Shown: positions 39,215-49,186, counted from the first letter of the stretch. The stretch: 64,000 nt of DNA from Porticoccaceae bacterium (GCA_029242085.1 JAQWUP010000070.1:1-64000); one strand, 5' to 3'. The notes: generated by a model not told the origin, from the letters alone. Program-made: numbers and translations.

Positions 39215-40639
39215 GTGGCAAAGACAAATATGATGGCCGTTCTGTGGCTGGATCCGCTGGAGCAACTGGACTCAGTGGCGTTATCGGCATTTACTGCTCA
39301 GGGTCTGATGATCAGTCAGGCCTCCTCAGCGACACTGAGCGATGAAGACATTATCAACGCCGATGTGGTGGTGGTAAATCTGAGTCGCAATATCGATCTG
39401 TTTAAGCAGCTGCAGTCGCGGCAAACTGCGATCAGTGCTATTGCCCCTATCGTCGCGCGAGTGCCTCGCGAGATGTTGGAACTGGGGGTTGAGGCCATGG
39501 GTCAGGGCGCTCTGACAGTAGTGTCCAGCGATCAAAAGTCGGCTGTTGAATGGGCTGAAACCTTTGCTCAAGCCAACGTTGCCCCGAGTAAAAAACAACC
39601 GGCATTTGTGTTTGCCGATCCCGTTAGCCGCAATCTGCTCGCCTTGACCGAGCGAGTGGCACAGGTTGATGTAACCGTTTTGCTGACCGGCCCCACCGGT
39701 GCAGGCAAAGAAGTCTTGGCCCGCATATTACATGATGCATCTCCCCGTTATGAGGGCCCTTTTATTGCGTTTAACTGCGCCGCTATGCCGGAGAATCTGA
39801 TTGAAGATATGCTCTTTGGTCACGAGAAAGGCTCATTTACCGGCGCCAGTAAAGTTCAGCCCGGACTGTTTGAACAGGCTCAGGGTGGTACCATCTTTTT
39901 AGATGAAATTGGTGAGATGTCATTTCATCTTCAAGCCAAGTTACTGCGCATCTTACAAGAGCGCTCAGTCGTGCGACTGGGTGGCCAAAAAGCCATAGAC
40001 TTAAATATTAGGGTAATCGCCGCAACCAACCGCAATTTAAAAAATGCCATTGCCCAGCGCAGCTTCCGCGAAGATCTCTATTTTCGCCTTAGTGCCTTTA
40101 AATTAACGATTCCACCACTGCGCGAGCGGCCACTGGATATTTTGCCCCTAGTTGAGCAGTTTATAAATCAACAGGCAGCTGAGGGTCAGCCCGCTCGGCT
40201 TACCACCGAAGCGCAGCAGCTATTGGTCACCTACAGATGGCCGGGCAATGTCCGCGAACTACAAAATGTGATTATTAGAGCCATGGTGTTGGCTAATCAG
40301 GGTCCCATTGATAGTCAGCATCTGATTTTTGATGACATGCCAATTGCCGATGAGTTTGAGCAGCAGCGAGCTGTGGTTCAGGCCAATGGTTATTTCACTA
40401 ATCCGCCACTGCCCAATGGCGCCCAACCCTATTTCAGCGAGACTATGGTGGAGCCGGATCAGCCGCTCAATCAGGCAGTTAAGAACAGTGAATGCCAGAG
40501 CATTATGGCGGCCCTACAGGCATCGCGCAGTCGTGACCAGGCTGCCGAGAGACTGGGAATTAGCCCTAGAACATTGCGACACAAGTTACAGAAACTGCGC
40601 GAGCAGGGTATTTCTGTGACTCGTGCTTACGCCCGATAG
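39215..40639 (+). CDS. FleR/FlrC-like sigma-54 activator with a degenerate receiver
   Basis: 474 residues from a GTG at 39215 with AAGGTAG upstream. The N-terminal 120 residues fold like a receiver (VLWLDPLEQL, ADVVVVNLSRN, IAPIVARV), but the phosphorylated Asp position is Asn55 and the conserved Lys is replaced (TVVSSD). The AAA+ part has GPTGAGKE (159-166), GSFTGA and Walker B IFLDEIGEM, and a Fis-type helix-turn-helix ends the protein (RDQAAERLGISPRTLRHKL). FleR drives mid-class flagellar genes with sigma-54. No FleS kinase gene lies beside it. fliE follows after 19 bases. Confidence 0.9.
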   Translation: MAKTNMMAVLWLDPLEQLDSVALSAFTAQGLMISQASSATLSDEDIINADVVVVNLSRNIDLFKQLQSRQTAISAIAPIVARVPREMLELGVEAMGQGALTVVSSDQKSAVEWAETFAQANVAPSKKQPAFVFADPVSRNLLALTERVAQVDVTVLLTGPTGAGKEVLARILHDASPRYEGPFIAFNCAAMPENLIEDMLFGHEKGSFTGASKVQPGLFEQAQGGTIFLDEIGEMSFHLQAKLLRILQERSVVRLGGQKAIDLNIRVIAATNRNLKNAIAQRSFREDLYFRLSAFKLTIPPLRERPLDILPLVEQFINQQAAEGQPARLTTEAQQLLVTYRWPGNVRELQNVIIRAMVLANQGPIDSQHLIFDDMPIADEFEQQRAVVQANGYFTNPPLPNGAQPYFSETMVEPDQPLNQAVKNSECQSIMAALQASRSRDQAAERLGISPRTLRHKLQKLREQGISVTRAYAR

Positions 40640-40658
40640 CGCGGCAGGAGACTAGATC

Positions 40659-41006
40659 ATGGTAAACCCAACCAACGCCGGCAATATCGAATCTGTACTG
40701 AGTCAAATTCGCCAGTATCAGGCCCAGGCCGCAGACGGAATAAAGCTGTCACCAGATGCCACAGGTGAAGTAAAGCCCACTGGCACGGCAGGATTTGCCG
40801 ACAGTATTAAAGGTGCACTGCAGGAGGTAAATGCCTCTCAGCAAACCGCAAAAACAATGCGTACGGCCTATGAGCGGGGCGAAGATATTCCCCTCACCGA
40901 TGTGGTTATGAGTATGCAAAAGTCATCGTTAGCCTTTGAAGCAACGCTTCAGATAAGAAACAAAGTATTAAAGGCCTACGAAGAAATTATGAACATGCCA
41001 GTGTAA
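40659..41006 (+). CDS. fliE: Flagellar hook-basal body protein FliE
   Basis: 115 residues. FliE joins the MS ring to the rod and is exported early. The C-terminal half is the conserved part: FADSIKGALQEVNASQQ, then AYERGEDIPLTDVVMSMQKS and LQIRNKVLKAYEEIMNMPV, the canonical end. A GGCAGGAG ribosome-binding site precedes the ATG. It opens the fliEFGHIJ unit. Confidence 0.96.
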   Translation: MVNPTNAGNIESVLSQIRQYQAQAADGIKLSPDATGEVKPTGTAGFADSIKGALQEVNASQQTAKTMRTAYERGEDIPLTDVVMSMQKSSLAFEATLQIRNKVLKAYEEIMNMPV

Positions 41007-41028
41007 GCACTGAAAAGAGAAGATAATT

Positions 41029-42867
41029 ATGGCAACTACAGTCGCAAATCCAAATGATTTGAATGCTCCAGAAAATGCTGAGAGCAGCGCCCCGGTGCCC
41101 GCTCCAGCGGTACCGTCGGCACAGAGTCAAACAGTGCCGGCCTCGCCGACGCCTGAGGCCGCATCGCCGTCGGCGTCACTGCCCAGCATACGCGATGTGC
41201 TTGAACAGCCCGCCGTGCGTAAATCCATGCCGGCCATTATTGCGCTGCTGACCATCGCCGTTTTTATAATCGCCTACTCTTGGGTTCAGGAACCGGCCTA
41301 CCGAGTAGTCTATCCGGGACTGTCCGAATCTGACCGCCAAGCTGCTTTTGAAGCCCTGTCCAGCGCCGAGTACAGCGCCAAAATTGATGCCCAAACTGGT
41401 GAATTAAAGGTCCCTGATGCGCGCTATCATGAAGCCAGGATTTTCTTAGCCTCAAGGGGTCTGCCGCAGGGTGGTGCCGCTGGCGGAATTGACTCATTGA
41501 GTGAAGATTCCTCCATGACCACCAGTCAGTTTATGGAGCAGGTTCGCTATGTTTCGGCCATGGAACAGGAGTTGGGACGCAGCATTAGCCAGATCTCTAC
41601 AATCCAGTCTGCACGCGTGCATCTCGCCTCACCTAAACAGAGCGTATTTGTGCGCGATCGCACCCCAGCCAAGGCTTCGGTCGTTGTTGCTCCCTATCCT
41701 GGGCGCGTGGTTTCCCCTTCACAGGTGGAGGCGATCACTCATATGGTGTCCTCCAGTATTCCCTATTTGGCCGCGGAAGATGTGGTCGTGGTCGATCAGC
41801 GCGGCAAGCTCTTAACTGACGCCAATAACTTTGCGTCGATGCAGCTCAACTCTGTACAAATGGAACATCAGCAGCGTCTCGAAGAAAGTTACCGCAGCCG
41901 TATTGACGCCCTTTTAACCCCAGTTGTAGGCTCTGGTAATGTGCGCTCAGAAGTGGATGTACAGATGGATTTCACCGAGATTGAATCGACTTATGAAGAG
42001 TATGATGGCAATGACAATGGACCCAGAGCACGCTCCGAAATATTAACTGTAGAAAAGGGCTCTGCCAGAGATGCTAGAGGGGTCCCCGGCGCTACATCAA
42101 ACACCGCGCCATTAGACCCAGTTGCAGTTGTCGATGGACAGCTAGTCGGCGCCGAGCCAGAAAATGAGAGCCTCAGCACTCTGAGTAGCAAAACCACACG
42201 CAACTATGAAATGGATCGTGCCGTACGTCATGTTAAACGCCAGGGCGGCACCTTAGAGCGTATCTCGGTTGCGGTCGTTATCAACGAGCCGGTGGCCACA
42301 GAGGATGGCGCTGAAGATGGCCAAGAGCTCGGCGGTACAGCGGTTGCTCAAGGCTTCTCGGAACTGGAGTTGGAGCGTTTAACCAACCTGGTTAAAGGGG
42401 TTATCGGCTTTGACGAGGAGCGTGGTGACTCGGTCACTATTCTTCCCGCCAAATTCGAAAAGCCACTGCCTATAGACACCCAGTATGCCTGGTATGAAAA
42501 TACTCAGCTGATGAGCGCGCTTCAAAGTCTCGCAGCTGCGCTGACCTTTATCGCCCTACTGTTTATTGTGGTCAGGCCGATTATTAAATCTTATCTGCCA
42601 GCGGTTGAGATGCTTGAGGAAGACGGTTCAGGCGCTGCCAAAGACGGAGAGTTGACTCAGGAAGAGCTCAATATGATTGAGCTGGGCGACGGCGAATCCC
42701 TGGAGGATATTAAAGCTAAGCTCAAACCGAAAAAATCGACCATATCTGCAGATATGCTGGATACGGCTAACACATACGATGACAAGGTTGCTCTGGTACG
42801 ATTGCTGGTAGCAGAGGACTCAGGCCGAGTTGCCAACGTACTTAAGAAAATGATTCGACCTATTTAA
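41029..42867 (+). CDS. fliF: Flagellar MS-ring protein FliF
   Basis: 612 residues, a little longer than the usual 550-580. The first 50 residues are rich in Pro, Ala and Ser and form an added cytoplasmic tail before the first membrane helix (about 69-87, IIALLTIAVFIIAYSW). The periplasmic ring-building domains follow (LSESDRQAAFEALSSAEY; VRYVSAMEQELGRSISQI; ARVHLASPKQSVFV). A second membrane helix lies near residue 495-515, then the FliG-binding C-terminus ending VANVLKKMIRPI. The gaps on both sides are about 21 bases. Confidence 0.96.
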   Translation: MATTVANPNDLNAPENAESSAPVPAPAVPSAQSQTVPASPTPEAASPSASLPSIRDVLEQPAVRKSMPAIIALLTIAVFIIAYSWVQEPAYRVVYPGLSESDRQAAFEALSSAEYSAKIDAQTGELKVPDARYHEARIFLASRGLPQGGAAGGIDSLSEDSSMTTSQFMEQVRYVSAMEQELGRSISQISTIQSARVHLASPKQSVFVRDRTPAKASVVVAPYPGRVVSPSQVEAITHMVSSSIPYLAAEDVVVVDQRGKLLTDANNFASMQLNSVQMEHQQRLEESYRSRIDALLTPVVGSGNVRSEVDVQMDFTEIESTYEEYDGNDNGPRARSEILTVEKGSARDARGVPGATSNTAPLDPVAVVDGQLVGAEPENESLSTLSSKTTRNYEMDRAVRHVKRQGGTLERISVAVVINEPVATEDGAEDGQELGGTAVAQGFSELELERLTNLVKGVIGFDEERGDSVTILPAKFEKPLPIDTQYAWYENTQLMSALQSLAAALTFIALLFIVVRPIIKSYLPAVEMLEEDGSGAAKDGELTQEELNMIELGDGESLEDIKAKLKPKKSTISADMLDTANTYDDKVALVRLLVAEDSGRVANVLKKMIRPI

Positions 42868-42888
42868 GTCAGGCGAGGAGAAAAGAAA

Positions 42889-43959
42889 ATGGCAGACGCA
42901 AATTTACAAGATCCGCTAGAGTTAAAAGAAGATGTGCCGATCTCTGAGGCCCTGCAGGCAGAATTGGATGCAATGACCACTACCGAGCGTGCAGCAGTGA
43001 TTATGTTGCTGCTTGGTGAACAGCAGGCGGCGGATATTATCCGCTTCCTAAACCCCCGAGAAGTGCAGTCCCTCGGTGGGGCGATGGTGGGTGTGGCAGA
43101 TCTATCTCAGGAAGCCGTCAACATAGTGCTGGATGACTTTGTTGCCACTATTAAAAATCAGACCAACCTCGGTTTGGGCACCACAGATTACGTAGAGAAC
43201 GTGCTTAAGCGCGCGTTGGGCGAAGACAAAGCGGCCACTGTACTAGGGCGCATTATGCCCGGTTCTTCCAGCAAAGGGCTGGAGATCCTGCGCTGGATGG
43301 ATGCCCGCTCTATCGGTGAAATGATCCGCGAAGAGCACCCCCAGGTGGTTGCGATTATTCTCTCGGTATTGGAATACGATGTGGCGGCAGACGTACTTAA
43401 CTTCTTGCCCAAGGAAAACCGCGCCGAGATCATGCAGCGAGTAGCGAGTCTGGAAACCGTCCAGCCCTCGGCAATGGAAGAACTCGAAGGCATTATGACG
43501 CAGCAGTTCTCCAGCAGCTCATCGGCTAAATCATCTAGCTTTGGCGGTGTTACCACAGCGGCCAAAATTATGAACTTTACTAAGGTCGATCTGGAAACCG
43601 CAATTATGACTGGCGTAACCGACCTAGATGAAGGGTTGGCCATGAAAATTCAGGACAGCATGTTTACCTTTGATAATCTCTCCGGCGTAGACAATCGCAG
43701 TGTGCAGGTGCTGATGCGTAATATTGAGCAAGATATGCTTATGACAGCGCTAAAAGGTGCCGATGAAATTGTTAAAGATAAGTTCCTCGACAATATGTCC
43801 CAGCGCGCCAAGATGATGTTCCTCGATGATATGGAAGCCAAGGGACCAATCCGTATCACCGATGTGGAAGATGCACAAAAAGCGATTATGCGCCTTGCCC
43901 GTAAGTTATCTGACTCAGGTGACCTAGTGTTGGCAGGACGAGGGGATGATTTTGTCTGA
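42889..43959 (+). CDS. fliG: Flagellar motor switch protein FliG
   Basis: 356 residues. FliG binds FliF and carries the torque helix that meets the stator. The middle domain has EHPQVVAIILSVLEYD and the C-terminal domain has MFTFDNLSGVDNRSVQVLMRNIEQDML and RAKMMFLDDMEAKGPI, matching the charged torque region. An N-terminal extension of about 25 residues is present. It overlaps fliH by 14 bases. Confidence 0.97.
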   Translation: MADANLQDPLELKEDVPISEALQAELDAMTTTERAAVIMLLLGEQQAADIIRFLNPREVQSLGGAMVGVADLSQEAVNIVLDDFVATIKNQTNLGLGTTDYVENVLKRALGEDKAATVLGRIMPGSSSKGLEILRWMDARSIGEMIREEHPQVVAIILSVLEYDVAADVLNFLPKENRAEIMQRVASLETVQPSAMEELEGIMTQQFSSSSSAKSSSFGGVTTAAKIMNFTKVDLETAIMTGVTDLDEGLAMKIQDSMFTFDNLSGVDNRSVQVLMRNIEQDMLMTALKGADEIVKDKFLDNMSQRAKMMFLDDMEAKGPIRITDVEDAQKAIMRLARKLSDSGDLVLAGRGDDFV

Positions 43960-44995
43960 TCAAACTCAATCGGTGAGTTGGCGCCTCAATGATCTGCTCA
44001 AGGCGGGCAAAAAAGCCAAAGCCTTTGCAGCAGCGTCCTGGCAGCCGCCAGAAAAGCTGCCAGAGAGCCACAGCTTTTCGCACTGGCAGCCTCTGGTTCT
44101 CGATACTGTCCCAGAGGGGATCGTTGAGACAGAGTCTTTGGATACTGAGATTTTGCCAGATCAGCAAGAAGCCGAAATAGAGGAATTGCCAGACGCAGCT
44201 GAGCTAGAGCAGGCTGCGGCCGAAGAGCAAGCCATGGTAGCTGCTGCTGAAGCCGAGCAGGCTAAACGCGACGCCTTTGAAGAGGGTTATCAGCGCGGCA
44301 TCGAACAGGGCACTGCAGACAGCGAAGCAAAATGGGCTCAGGCCCGCGAGGCTTTTGTTGAACTGACCCAGTCGATTCGCACTGCCCAAGATGATATGAC
44401 CGAGTTTTATGCACCGCTAAAAAAGCTCGCCTTACATCTAGCCGAGCAGCTGGTGCGCGGAGAGCTAACCATCTCGACTGCAGCCATAGAGCGACTCACG
44501 AAAGAAGCTTTAAAAGATGTCGAACAACAGGGCGAAGGTCCTATTGTTATTCATCTGCACCCGCTGGATGTAGAAAAATTCAGCACTCACCTAAACGGCG
44601 AGCTGGACGGCCTCGATCTGCGCAGTGACAGTGATTTATCTCAGGGCAGTGTCAAAGTTAGCATTGATGACAGCGCCATTGAAGATCTAATCGAGCATCG
44701 CCTGGCCCATCTATCCGAAGAGCTGCTGGGTTACGCGCCTGGCATGCGCGAGACATCTAGCGCCTCAGCATTTGATAGTAACTTTGCCAACCCGGTAATG
44801 GAAAAGGTGATTGAAATTGATCAGCCTGCAGAGATGCAGGATGAGAGTGCTGGCGACGATCAAGAGCCTCTCACTGACCTGACAGCTCTCGATGAAAAGC
44901 CTCTTGATACGCAGACTCAAGACAACCCATCGCCAGATGAAAAAATAATTGATGAACCGTCATTAGATAACGATCTGGAAGATCCAGATGCTTGA
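43946..44995 (+). CDS. fliH: Flagellar export regulator FliH
   Basis: 349 residues, longer than the 230-290 usual for FliH, with an acidic N-terminal half and an added acidic tail after about residue 270. The central coiled coil (EQAKRDAFEEGYQRGIEQGTADSE, about residues 105-128) and the VRGELTIS / HLHPLDVE / GSVKVSIDD blocks are the conserved FliH parts that bind FliI. It starts inside the end of fliG and overlaps fliI by eight bases, so translation is coupled. Confidence 0.9.
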   Translation: MILSDQTQSVSWRLNDLLKAGKKAKAFAAASWQPPEKLPESHSFSHWQPLVLDTVPEGIVETESLDTEILPDQQEAEIEELPDAAELEQAAAEEQAMVAAAEAEQAKRDAFEEGYQRGIEQGTADSEAKWAQAREAFVELTQSIRTAQDDMTEFYAPLKKLALHLAEQLVRGELTISTAAIERLTKEALKDVEQQGEGPIVIHLHPLDVEKFSTHLNGELDGLDLRSDSDLSQGSVKVSIDDSAIEDLIEHRLAHLSEELLGYAPGMRETSSASAFDSNFANPVMEKVIEIDQPAEMQDESAGDDQEPLTDLTALDEKPLDTQTQDNPSPDEKIIDEPSLDNDLEDPDA

Positions 44996-46349
44996 TTTTG
45001 CCACTCAGGTTGATGACTTTATTCCCCATTTGCAGGCACCGGAGGTATCCACTAGCGGCAAGCTTGTGCGAGTGGTGGGTTTAACCCTAGAGGCCAAAGG
45101 GATTATTGCTCCTCTCGGCGCGCACTGTCAGGTAGAAAATATTGACCTCGGCACCTATATTGATGCCGAAGTGGTGGGATTTCACGACGACTTACTCTAT
45201 TTAATGCCCTACACAGAGCCTGGCGGCGTAGGTCCGGGTGCACGCGTATGGGTGCGCTCCCATCATTCTAAAGCGTCGCTGGGTCGTGATTTACTCGGTC
45301 GTGTTATCGATGGCCTGGGCCAGCCCATAGATGGCAAAGGGCCCATAGACTACAGCGATCAGCTAGGTCTTGAGGGCCTCAGCATCAACCCCATGGAACG
45401 TGGGCCCATTAACAAAATACTGGATACCGGTATTAAAGCCATCAACACCTGCCTGACTATCGGTCAGGGCCAACGGGTTGGTCTGATTGCTGGTTCCGGC
45501 GTCGGTAAAAGTGTGTTGCTGGGTATGTTGACCCGCAATACAGAGGCCGACGTTGTTGTAATTGGCCTTATCGGCGAGCGCGGTCGAGAAGTACAGGAGT
45601 TTATCCACCAGATACTGGGTGATAAGGGCATGTCAAAAGCAGTCGTGATTGCCGCCCCAGCCAATGTGTCGCCGGTGCTCAGATTAAAGGCGACCAATTT
45701 AACCCACCTGATTGCCGAGTATTTTAGAGATCGTGGACAAAATGTGTTGATGCTGTGCGACAGTCTGACGCGAGTGGCCCATGCCCAGCGGGAAATAGGT
45801 CTGGCTATTGGCGAGCCGCCTACCGCCAAAGGCTACCCGCCTTCAGTATTCGCATTATTGCCAAGACTTATTGAACGAGCAGGGGTTGGGCGCAAGGGCT
45901 TTGGCTCTATCACAGCAATGTATACCGTACTGGCTGAGGGAGACGACCGCTCTGACCCAATCGTTGATATCGCACGAGCTTCACTGGATGGGCAAGTCAT
46001 GTTGTCCCGACAACTGGCCGATGCAGCCCATTATCCGGCGATAGATTTAGCCGGGTCCATTTCCCGCGTTATGAATAACCTGGTGCCAGCTAAGCTACTG
46101 ACCTCGGCAAATCGCTTTCGTCGTATGTGGACGCTCTATCAGCAGAACGAAGATTTGATTCAGGTAGGCGCCTACGAGGCCGGCACCAACCCCGATCTCG
46201 ATGAGGCAATTAGGCTTCGACCTGCAATGGAAGCACTCTTGCAGCAGGGTAGTGATGCCTCAGTCAATATGGAACACAGTCAAAAAATAATGCTGCAACT
46301 GACCGGCCAACTGGATCAAGCGCAGGCACCAGGAGGACATAACCCATGA
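44988..46349 (+). CDS. fliI: Flagellum-specific export ATPase FliI
   Basis: 453 residues. FliI is an F1-beta-like hexameric ATPase at the export gate. Walker A is GLIAGSGVGKSVLLG, followed by GERGREVQEFI and LMLCDSLTRVAHAQREIGLAIGEPP with the type III ATPase signature PPSVFALLPRLIERAG. It overlaps fliH (8 bases) and fliJ (4 bases). Confidence 0.97.
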   Translation: MLDFATQVDDFIPHLQAPEVSTSGKLVRVVGLTLEAKGIIAPLGAHCQVENIDLGTYIDAEVVGFHDDLLYLMPYTEPGGVGPGARVWVRSHHSKASLGRDLLGRVIDGLGQPIDGKGPIDYSDQLGLEGLSINPMERGPINKILDTGIKAINTCLTIGQGQRVGLIAGSGVGKSVLLGMLTRNTEADVVVIGLIGERGREVQEFIHQILGDKGMSKAVVIAAPANVSPVLRLKATNLTHLIAEYFRDRGQNVLMLCDSLTRVAHAQREIGLAIGEPPTAKGYPPSVFALLPRLIERAGVGRKGFGSITAMYTVLAEGDDRSDPIVDIARASLDGQVMLSRQLADAAHYPAIDLAGSISRVMNNLVPAKLLTSANRFRRMWTLYQQNEDLIQVGAYEAGTNPDLDEAIRLRPAMEALLQQGSDASVNMEHSQKIMLQLTGQLDQAQAPGGHNP

Positions 46350-46798
46350 ACGGAACTCCAGTTTGGGAGTTGTTAGCCTCCAAGGCTCAACGCGAAGTCC
46401 AACAGGCCCAACAGCAACTGGCAGAGGCTCAGCTGCGTAAGGACCAGGCTATTGAGCGCGAGCAGAAGCTTGATCAGCTGCTAATTGAGTACGCCGAGCG
46501 TCTCAACAGCATTCAGCGTCGTGCTCACAGCACCACTGAGGCGGGTAATTACAGAAATTTCATTGTTCAGCTACAGAGTATTAAGAGTCGTTCAAGCGCG
46601 GAATTTGAGACTCTGGACACAGCTTGCAAAAATGCACGCCAAGATGTGATTCACGCTGATCAGGAGCGGCTAAAAATTGAGCGGTTGGTCGAGCGCGACA
46701 AACAGCAGCGCCAGCAGGCACGTGATCAGCGTGAGAGTCGTGCCGCCGAGGCAGAGAGCATGATTCAGTTTAATTTGCGTGACCGGCTGCAGCGATAA
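46346..46798 (+). CDS. fliJ: Flagellar export chaperone FliJ
   Basis: 150 residues, almost entirely an antiparallel coiled coil rich in Gln, Arg and Glu, which fits FliJ, the export-stimulating protein that inserts into the FliI ring. Sequence identity is low in this family, so the call rests on the four-base overlap with fliI, the length and the coiled-coil pattern (for example QRRAHSTTEAGNYRNFIVQL). It is the last gene before the fliK promoter. Confidence 0.9.
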   Translation: MNGTPVWELLASKAQREVQQAQQQLAEAQLRKDQAIEREQKLDQLLIEYAERLNSIQRRAHSTTEAGNYRNFIVQLQSIKSRSSAEFETLDTACKNARQDVIHADQERLKIERLVERDKQQRQQARDQRESRAAEAESMIQFNLRDRLQR

Positions 46799-46849
46799 AT
46801 CCCCAGTTCCCCACCATCAGATAATCAACCATAGGGCCTCAACAACGAT

Positions 46850-46866
46850 TTGGCATGTCTCTTGCT
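46850..46866 (+). promoter_or_regulatory. Sigma-54 promoter of fliK
   Basis: TTGGCAT, then TTGCT, with exactly 10 bases between the GG (46852-46853) and the GC (46864-46865). One base differs from the -24 consensus. It starts a second unit, fliK to flhB. Confidence 0.8.
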
Positions 46867-46921
46867 GTACAGCTAATAACAGAATTAATTTATTCGCTAA
46901 TTAATGGGACAAGAACAGCCA

Positions 46922-48514
46922 ATGGGCGACCTAAACAGCATAATACTCAACAATGCCAAATCATCTGCAGCCAATGGAAACAATGACTTTGCGGCGGATT
47001 CAGGTGCCTCAGCGCCAGCTGCCGATGGCGCCCCGACAGATGCCACCACGGACTTTGCGGCCATTTTAAAAACCAGTTTTGCGTATAATGCGGCAGAGCA
47101 AAGCGGCAAAGCCTTGCCACAACAATCAGTCCAAACAGGCGACGATAGTGCGATTCCTAAACCCGAAAGTGCTGTCGACATGGATCTCAGTAATCAACCA
47201 CTTGAAAGCCGCTCATTACAGGGCGGAATGCAGGTGATTGTCGGTGGCAAAGCCCCCTCTCCAGCAGGCGTGGACGCTTTTGCCAAGTCGCAGGGTATAG
47301 ATCCCCGCGCATTGGCCCTATTGACGGACCGCGGTGGCAAGCTGCCTGTCGAGAACGCAGCGATTACTGATGCCCCAGAGGCAACAGAGCCCGACTCAAT
47401 CTTAGCCCACAATTTAACTGTTACAGATCCTGAGCCAAAGCTTGAGCCTATAGTACTGCCTCAGAAAATGGCGGCAGAGCCTGAACCTATCGCGGCCTGG
47501 TTATCAGACAGTGCCATAGCCCAGTTAATCAGTGGTGCGCCAGCGGCACCGTTGGTAGGACGACAGACTATTGAAGCCTATCTTCAGAAGCCAACCCGAT
47601 TTTCCGCGCCGAGCCAGCACGCAGGCAGCGGGCAAAAGCCGGCCACGGCTCTGCCTGAAGCCTTTAACCTAGAGCAACTGGCTGCCGCTATTAAGGCAAA
47701 GCCGGTAAATACGCAACAGCAGGTCCAGCCAGACACGCAAATAGCCGAAAAACTGACATTTAAAACAGCAGGTGCCAAAACCCTGACCGAGAACTTTAGC
47801 CAGCTAAATATCCAACAGCAGCACCAGCCAGCGGTTAAGTTAGAAGCGATAAACCTAATGCCAAAAGCAGAGCTTGGCATGGCCAAAGCCAAGACCGCGG
47901 ACACTAAAATAGCGACAATACCAACAGCAGCTGTAGCTGCGACGCCGCTTCCCGCTGCAGTGGTTTCGGCGCCAACAGCTGTCATTATTAATGACTCAGG
48001 ATTAATCGCTGCGGCACCCACTTTTGATACTAGATCAGAGCAAGCAACTACAGATACACTACCAGAGCAGCTTGAACAGCAATCTTTGCGCAAGCAAGAA
48101 GAGCAGGCTGATATGTCTCGCCGCCTGGCCGAGGCCCTAGGTCAGCGCCTGAGCGCGCAGATTAGTCGCGGTGTCTGGCGGGTTGAAATGGATTTGCATC
48201 CGAAATCACTCGGTCGTATTGAGATACAGCTAGAGATGAAAAATGGCGAGCTAGAGGCAAACTTTAATGCCGCAAGTGCCGCTACTCGAGAGCTTTTGCA
48301 GGACAGTATGCCCCGACTTAGGGTCGCACTTGAAGAACATGGCATGGAATCTGCTTATGAAGGTTTAGGACTGGGAAATCAGGCTCAATCTGACGGAAAT
48401 TCGACAGCGCAAAACAACAGTAGTGAGCGTGCGGGACTGTTAGAGGACGAAGAGGCTGAATCCACAGCGCATGCTGCAAGACTGGATGATAATGGTTTAG
48501 ATGTGATGGTTTAA
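46922..48514 (+). CDS. fliK: Flagellar hook-length control protein FliK
   Basis: 530 residues from the ATG at 46922; another in-frame ATG at 46904 is possible, and neither has a strong ribosome-binding site. A long low-complexity Ala/Pro/Gln-rich N-terminal part acts as the molecular ruler. The conserved C-terminal hook domain (about 405-480) reads LGQRLSAQISRGVWRVEMDL, then HPKSLGRIEIQLEMKNGELE and LLQDSMPRLRVALEEHGM. It controls hook length and the switch of export specificity together with FlhB. Confidence 0.9.
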   Translation: MGDLNSIILNNAKSSAANGNNDFAADSGASAPAADGAPTDATTDFAAILKTSFAYNAAEQSGKALPQQSVQTGDDSAIPKPESAVDMDLSNQPLESRSLQGGMQVIVGGKAPSPAGVDAFAKSQGIDPRALALLTDRGGKLPVENAAITDAPEATEPDSILAHNLTVTDPEPKLEPIVLPQKMAAEPEPIAAWLSDSAIAQLISGAPAAPLVGRQTIEAYLQKPTRFSAPSQHAGSGQKPATALPEAFNLEQLAAAIKAKPVNTQQQVQPDTQIAEKLTFKTAGAKTLTENFSQLNIQQQHQPAVKLEAINLMPKAELGMAKAKTADTKIATIPTAAVAATPLPAAVVSAPTAVIINDSGLIAAAPTFDTRSEQATTDTLPEQLEQQSLRKQEEQADMSRRLAEALGQRLSAQISRGVWRVEMDLHPKSLGRIEIQLEMKNGELEANFNAASAATRELLQDSMPRLRVALEEHGMESAYEGLGLGNQAQSDGNSTAQNNSSERAGLLEDEEAESTAHAARLDDNGLDVMV

Positions 48515-48560
48515 CCAGGGCATCGGACTTAAAAAGAGTAAAGAAATAGAGGATTAAGCA

Positions 48561-49145
48561 ATGAGTGAAGAGCTTTTAGAAGGCGAAGAGCAGGCGAAGA
48601 GCCCAATTTTAAAAATTATTTTAATAGTTGTTGGTGTGCTGTTACTGGTGACTATCAGTGTGGGTGCAACCCTGTTTGCTACCGGCTTCTTTGATTCCGC
48701 CGATAAGAAAGACGCCGAGGCGGCGATTGCGGCATTGGAAGCTGCCGCAGCCGAACAGGCAGCAGCAGATGAAGCCGCGGCAGCCGGACCAGATAAAGTA
48801 CAGCTCGATAGTCCTGAGTTGACAAAATTTCAACAGTCTTACTATCAGTTAGAAAAAGAGTTAGTGGTCAATATCGCCAACTCGAGAAAAGTGATGCAGG
48901 CCTCTGTCGCGATCATGACTCATTACGATGAGCGTGTTGTTGATAATGTAGAAAAGCATACTTTTCCGCTTCGTAACGCCATGCTCATTGTGATGTCACA
49001 GCAAACCGACAGCAGCATTACGCATCCAGATTTTCGCAATAATCTTGCCGAAGAGTTAAAGATTGTGATGAATGCGAAGCTTGAAGAGCTAGAGGACTTT
49101 GGCGGTATTGAAGCCGTTTACCTCACCGAGTTTGTAGTTCAGTAG
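48561..49145 (+). CDS. fliL: Flagellar basal-body protein FliL
   Basis: 194 residues with one membrane helix (about 20-42, ILKIILIVVGVLLLVTISVG) and a periplasmic domain. An Ala/Glu-rich stretch follows the helix, then YYQLEKELVVNIANSRKVMQ and the C-terminal VYLTEFVVQ typical of FliL. It surrounds stators and helps torque, most strongly in sodium-type motors. A GAGGATTAAGCA site precedes the ATG. It is first in the fliLMNOPQR order. Confidence 0.94.
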   Translation: MSEELLEGEEQAKSPILKIILIVVGVLLLVTISVGATLFATGFFDSADKKDAEAAIAALEAAAAEQAAADEAAAAGPDKVQLDSPELTKFQQSYYQLEKELVVNIANSRKVMQASVAIMTHYDERVVDNVEKHTFPLRNAMLIVMSQQTDSSITHPDFRNNLAEELKIVMNAKLEELEDFGGIEAVYLTEFVVQ

Positions 49146-49186
49146 ACGTCCCTTTTGTGGCAACTATTAAATAATTGAGTAGACCC

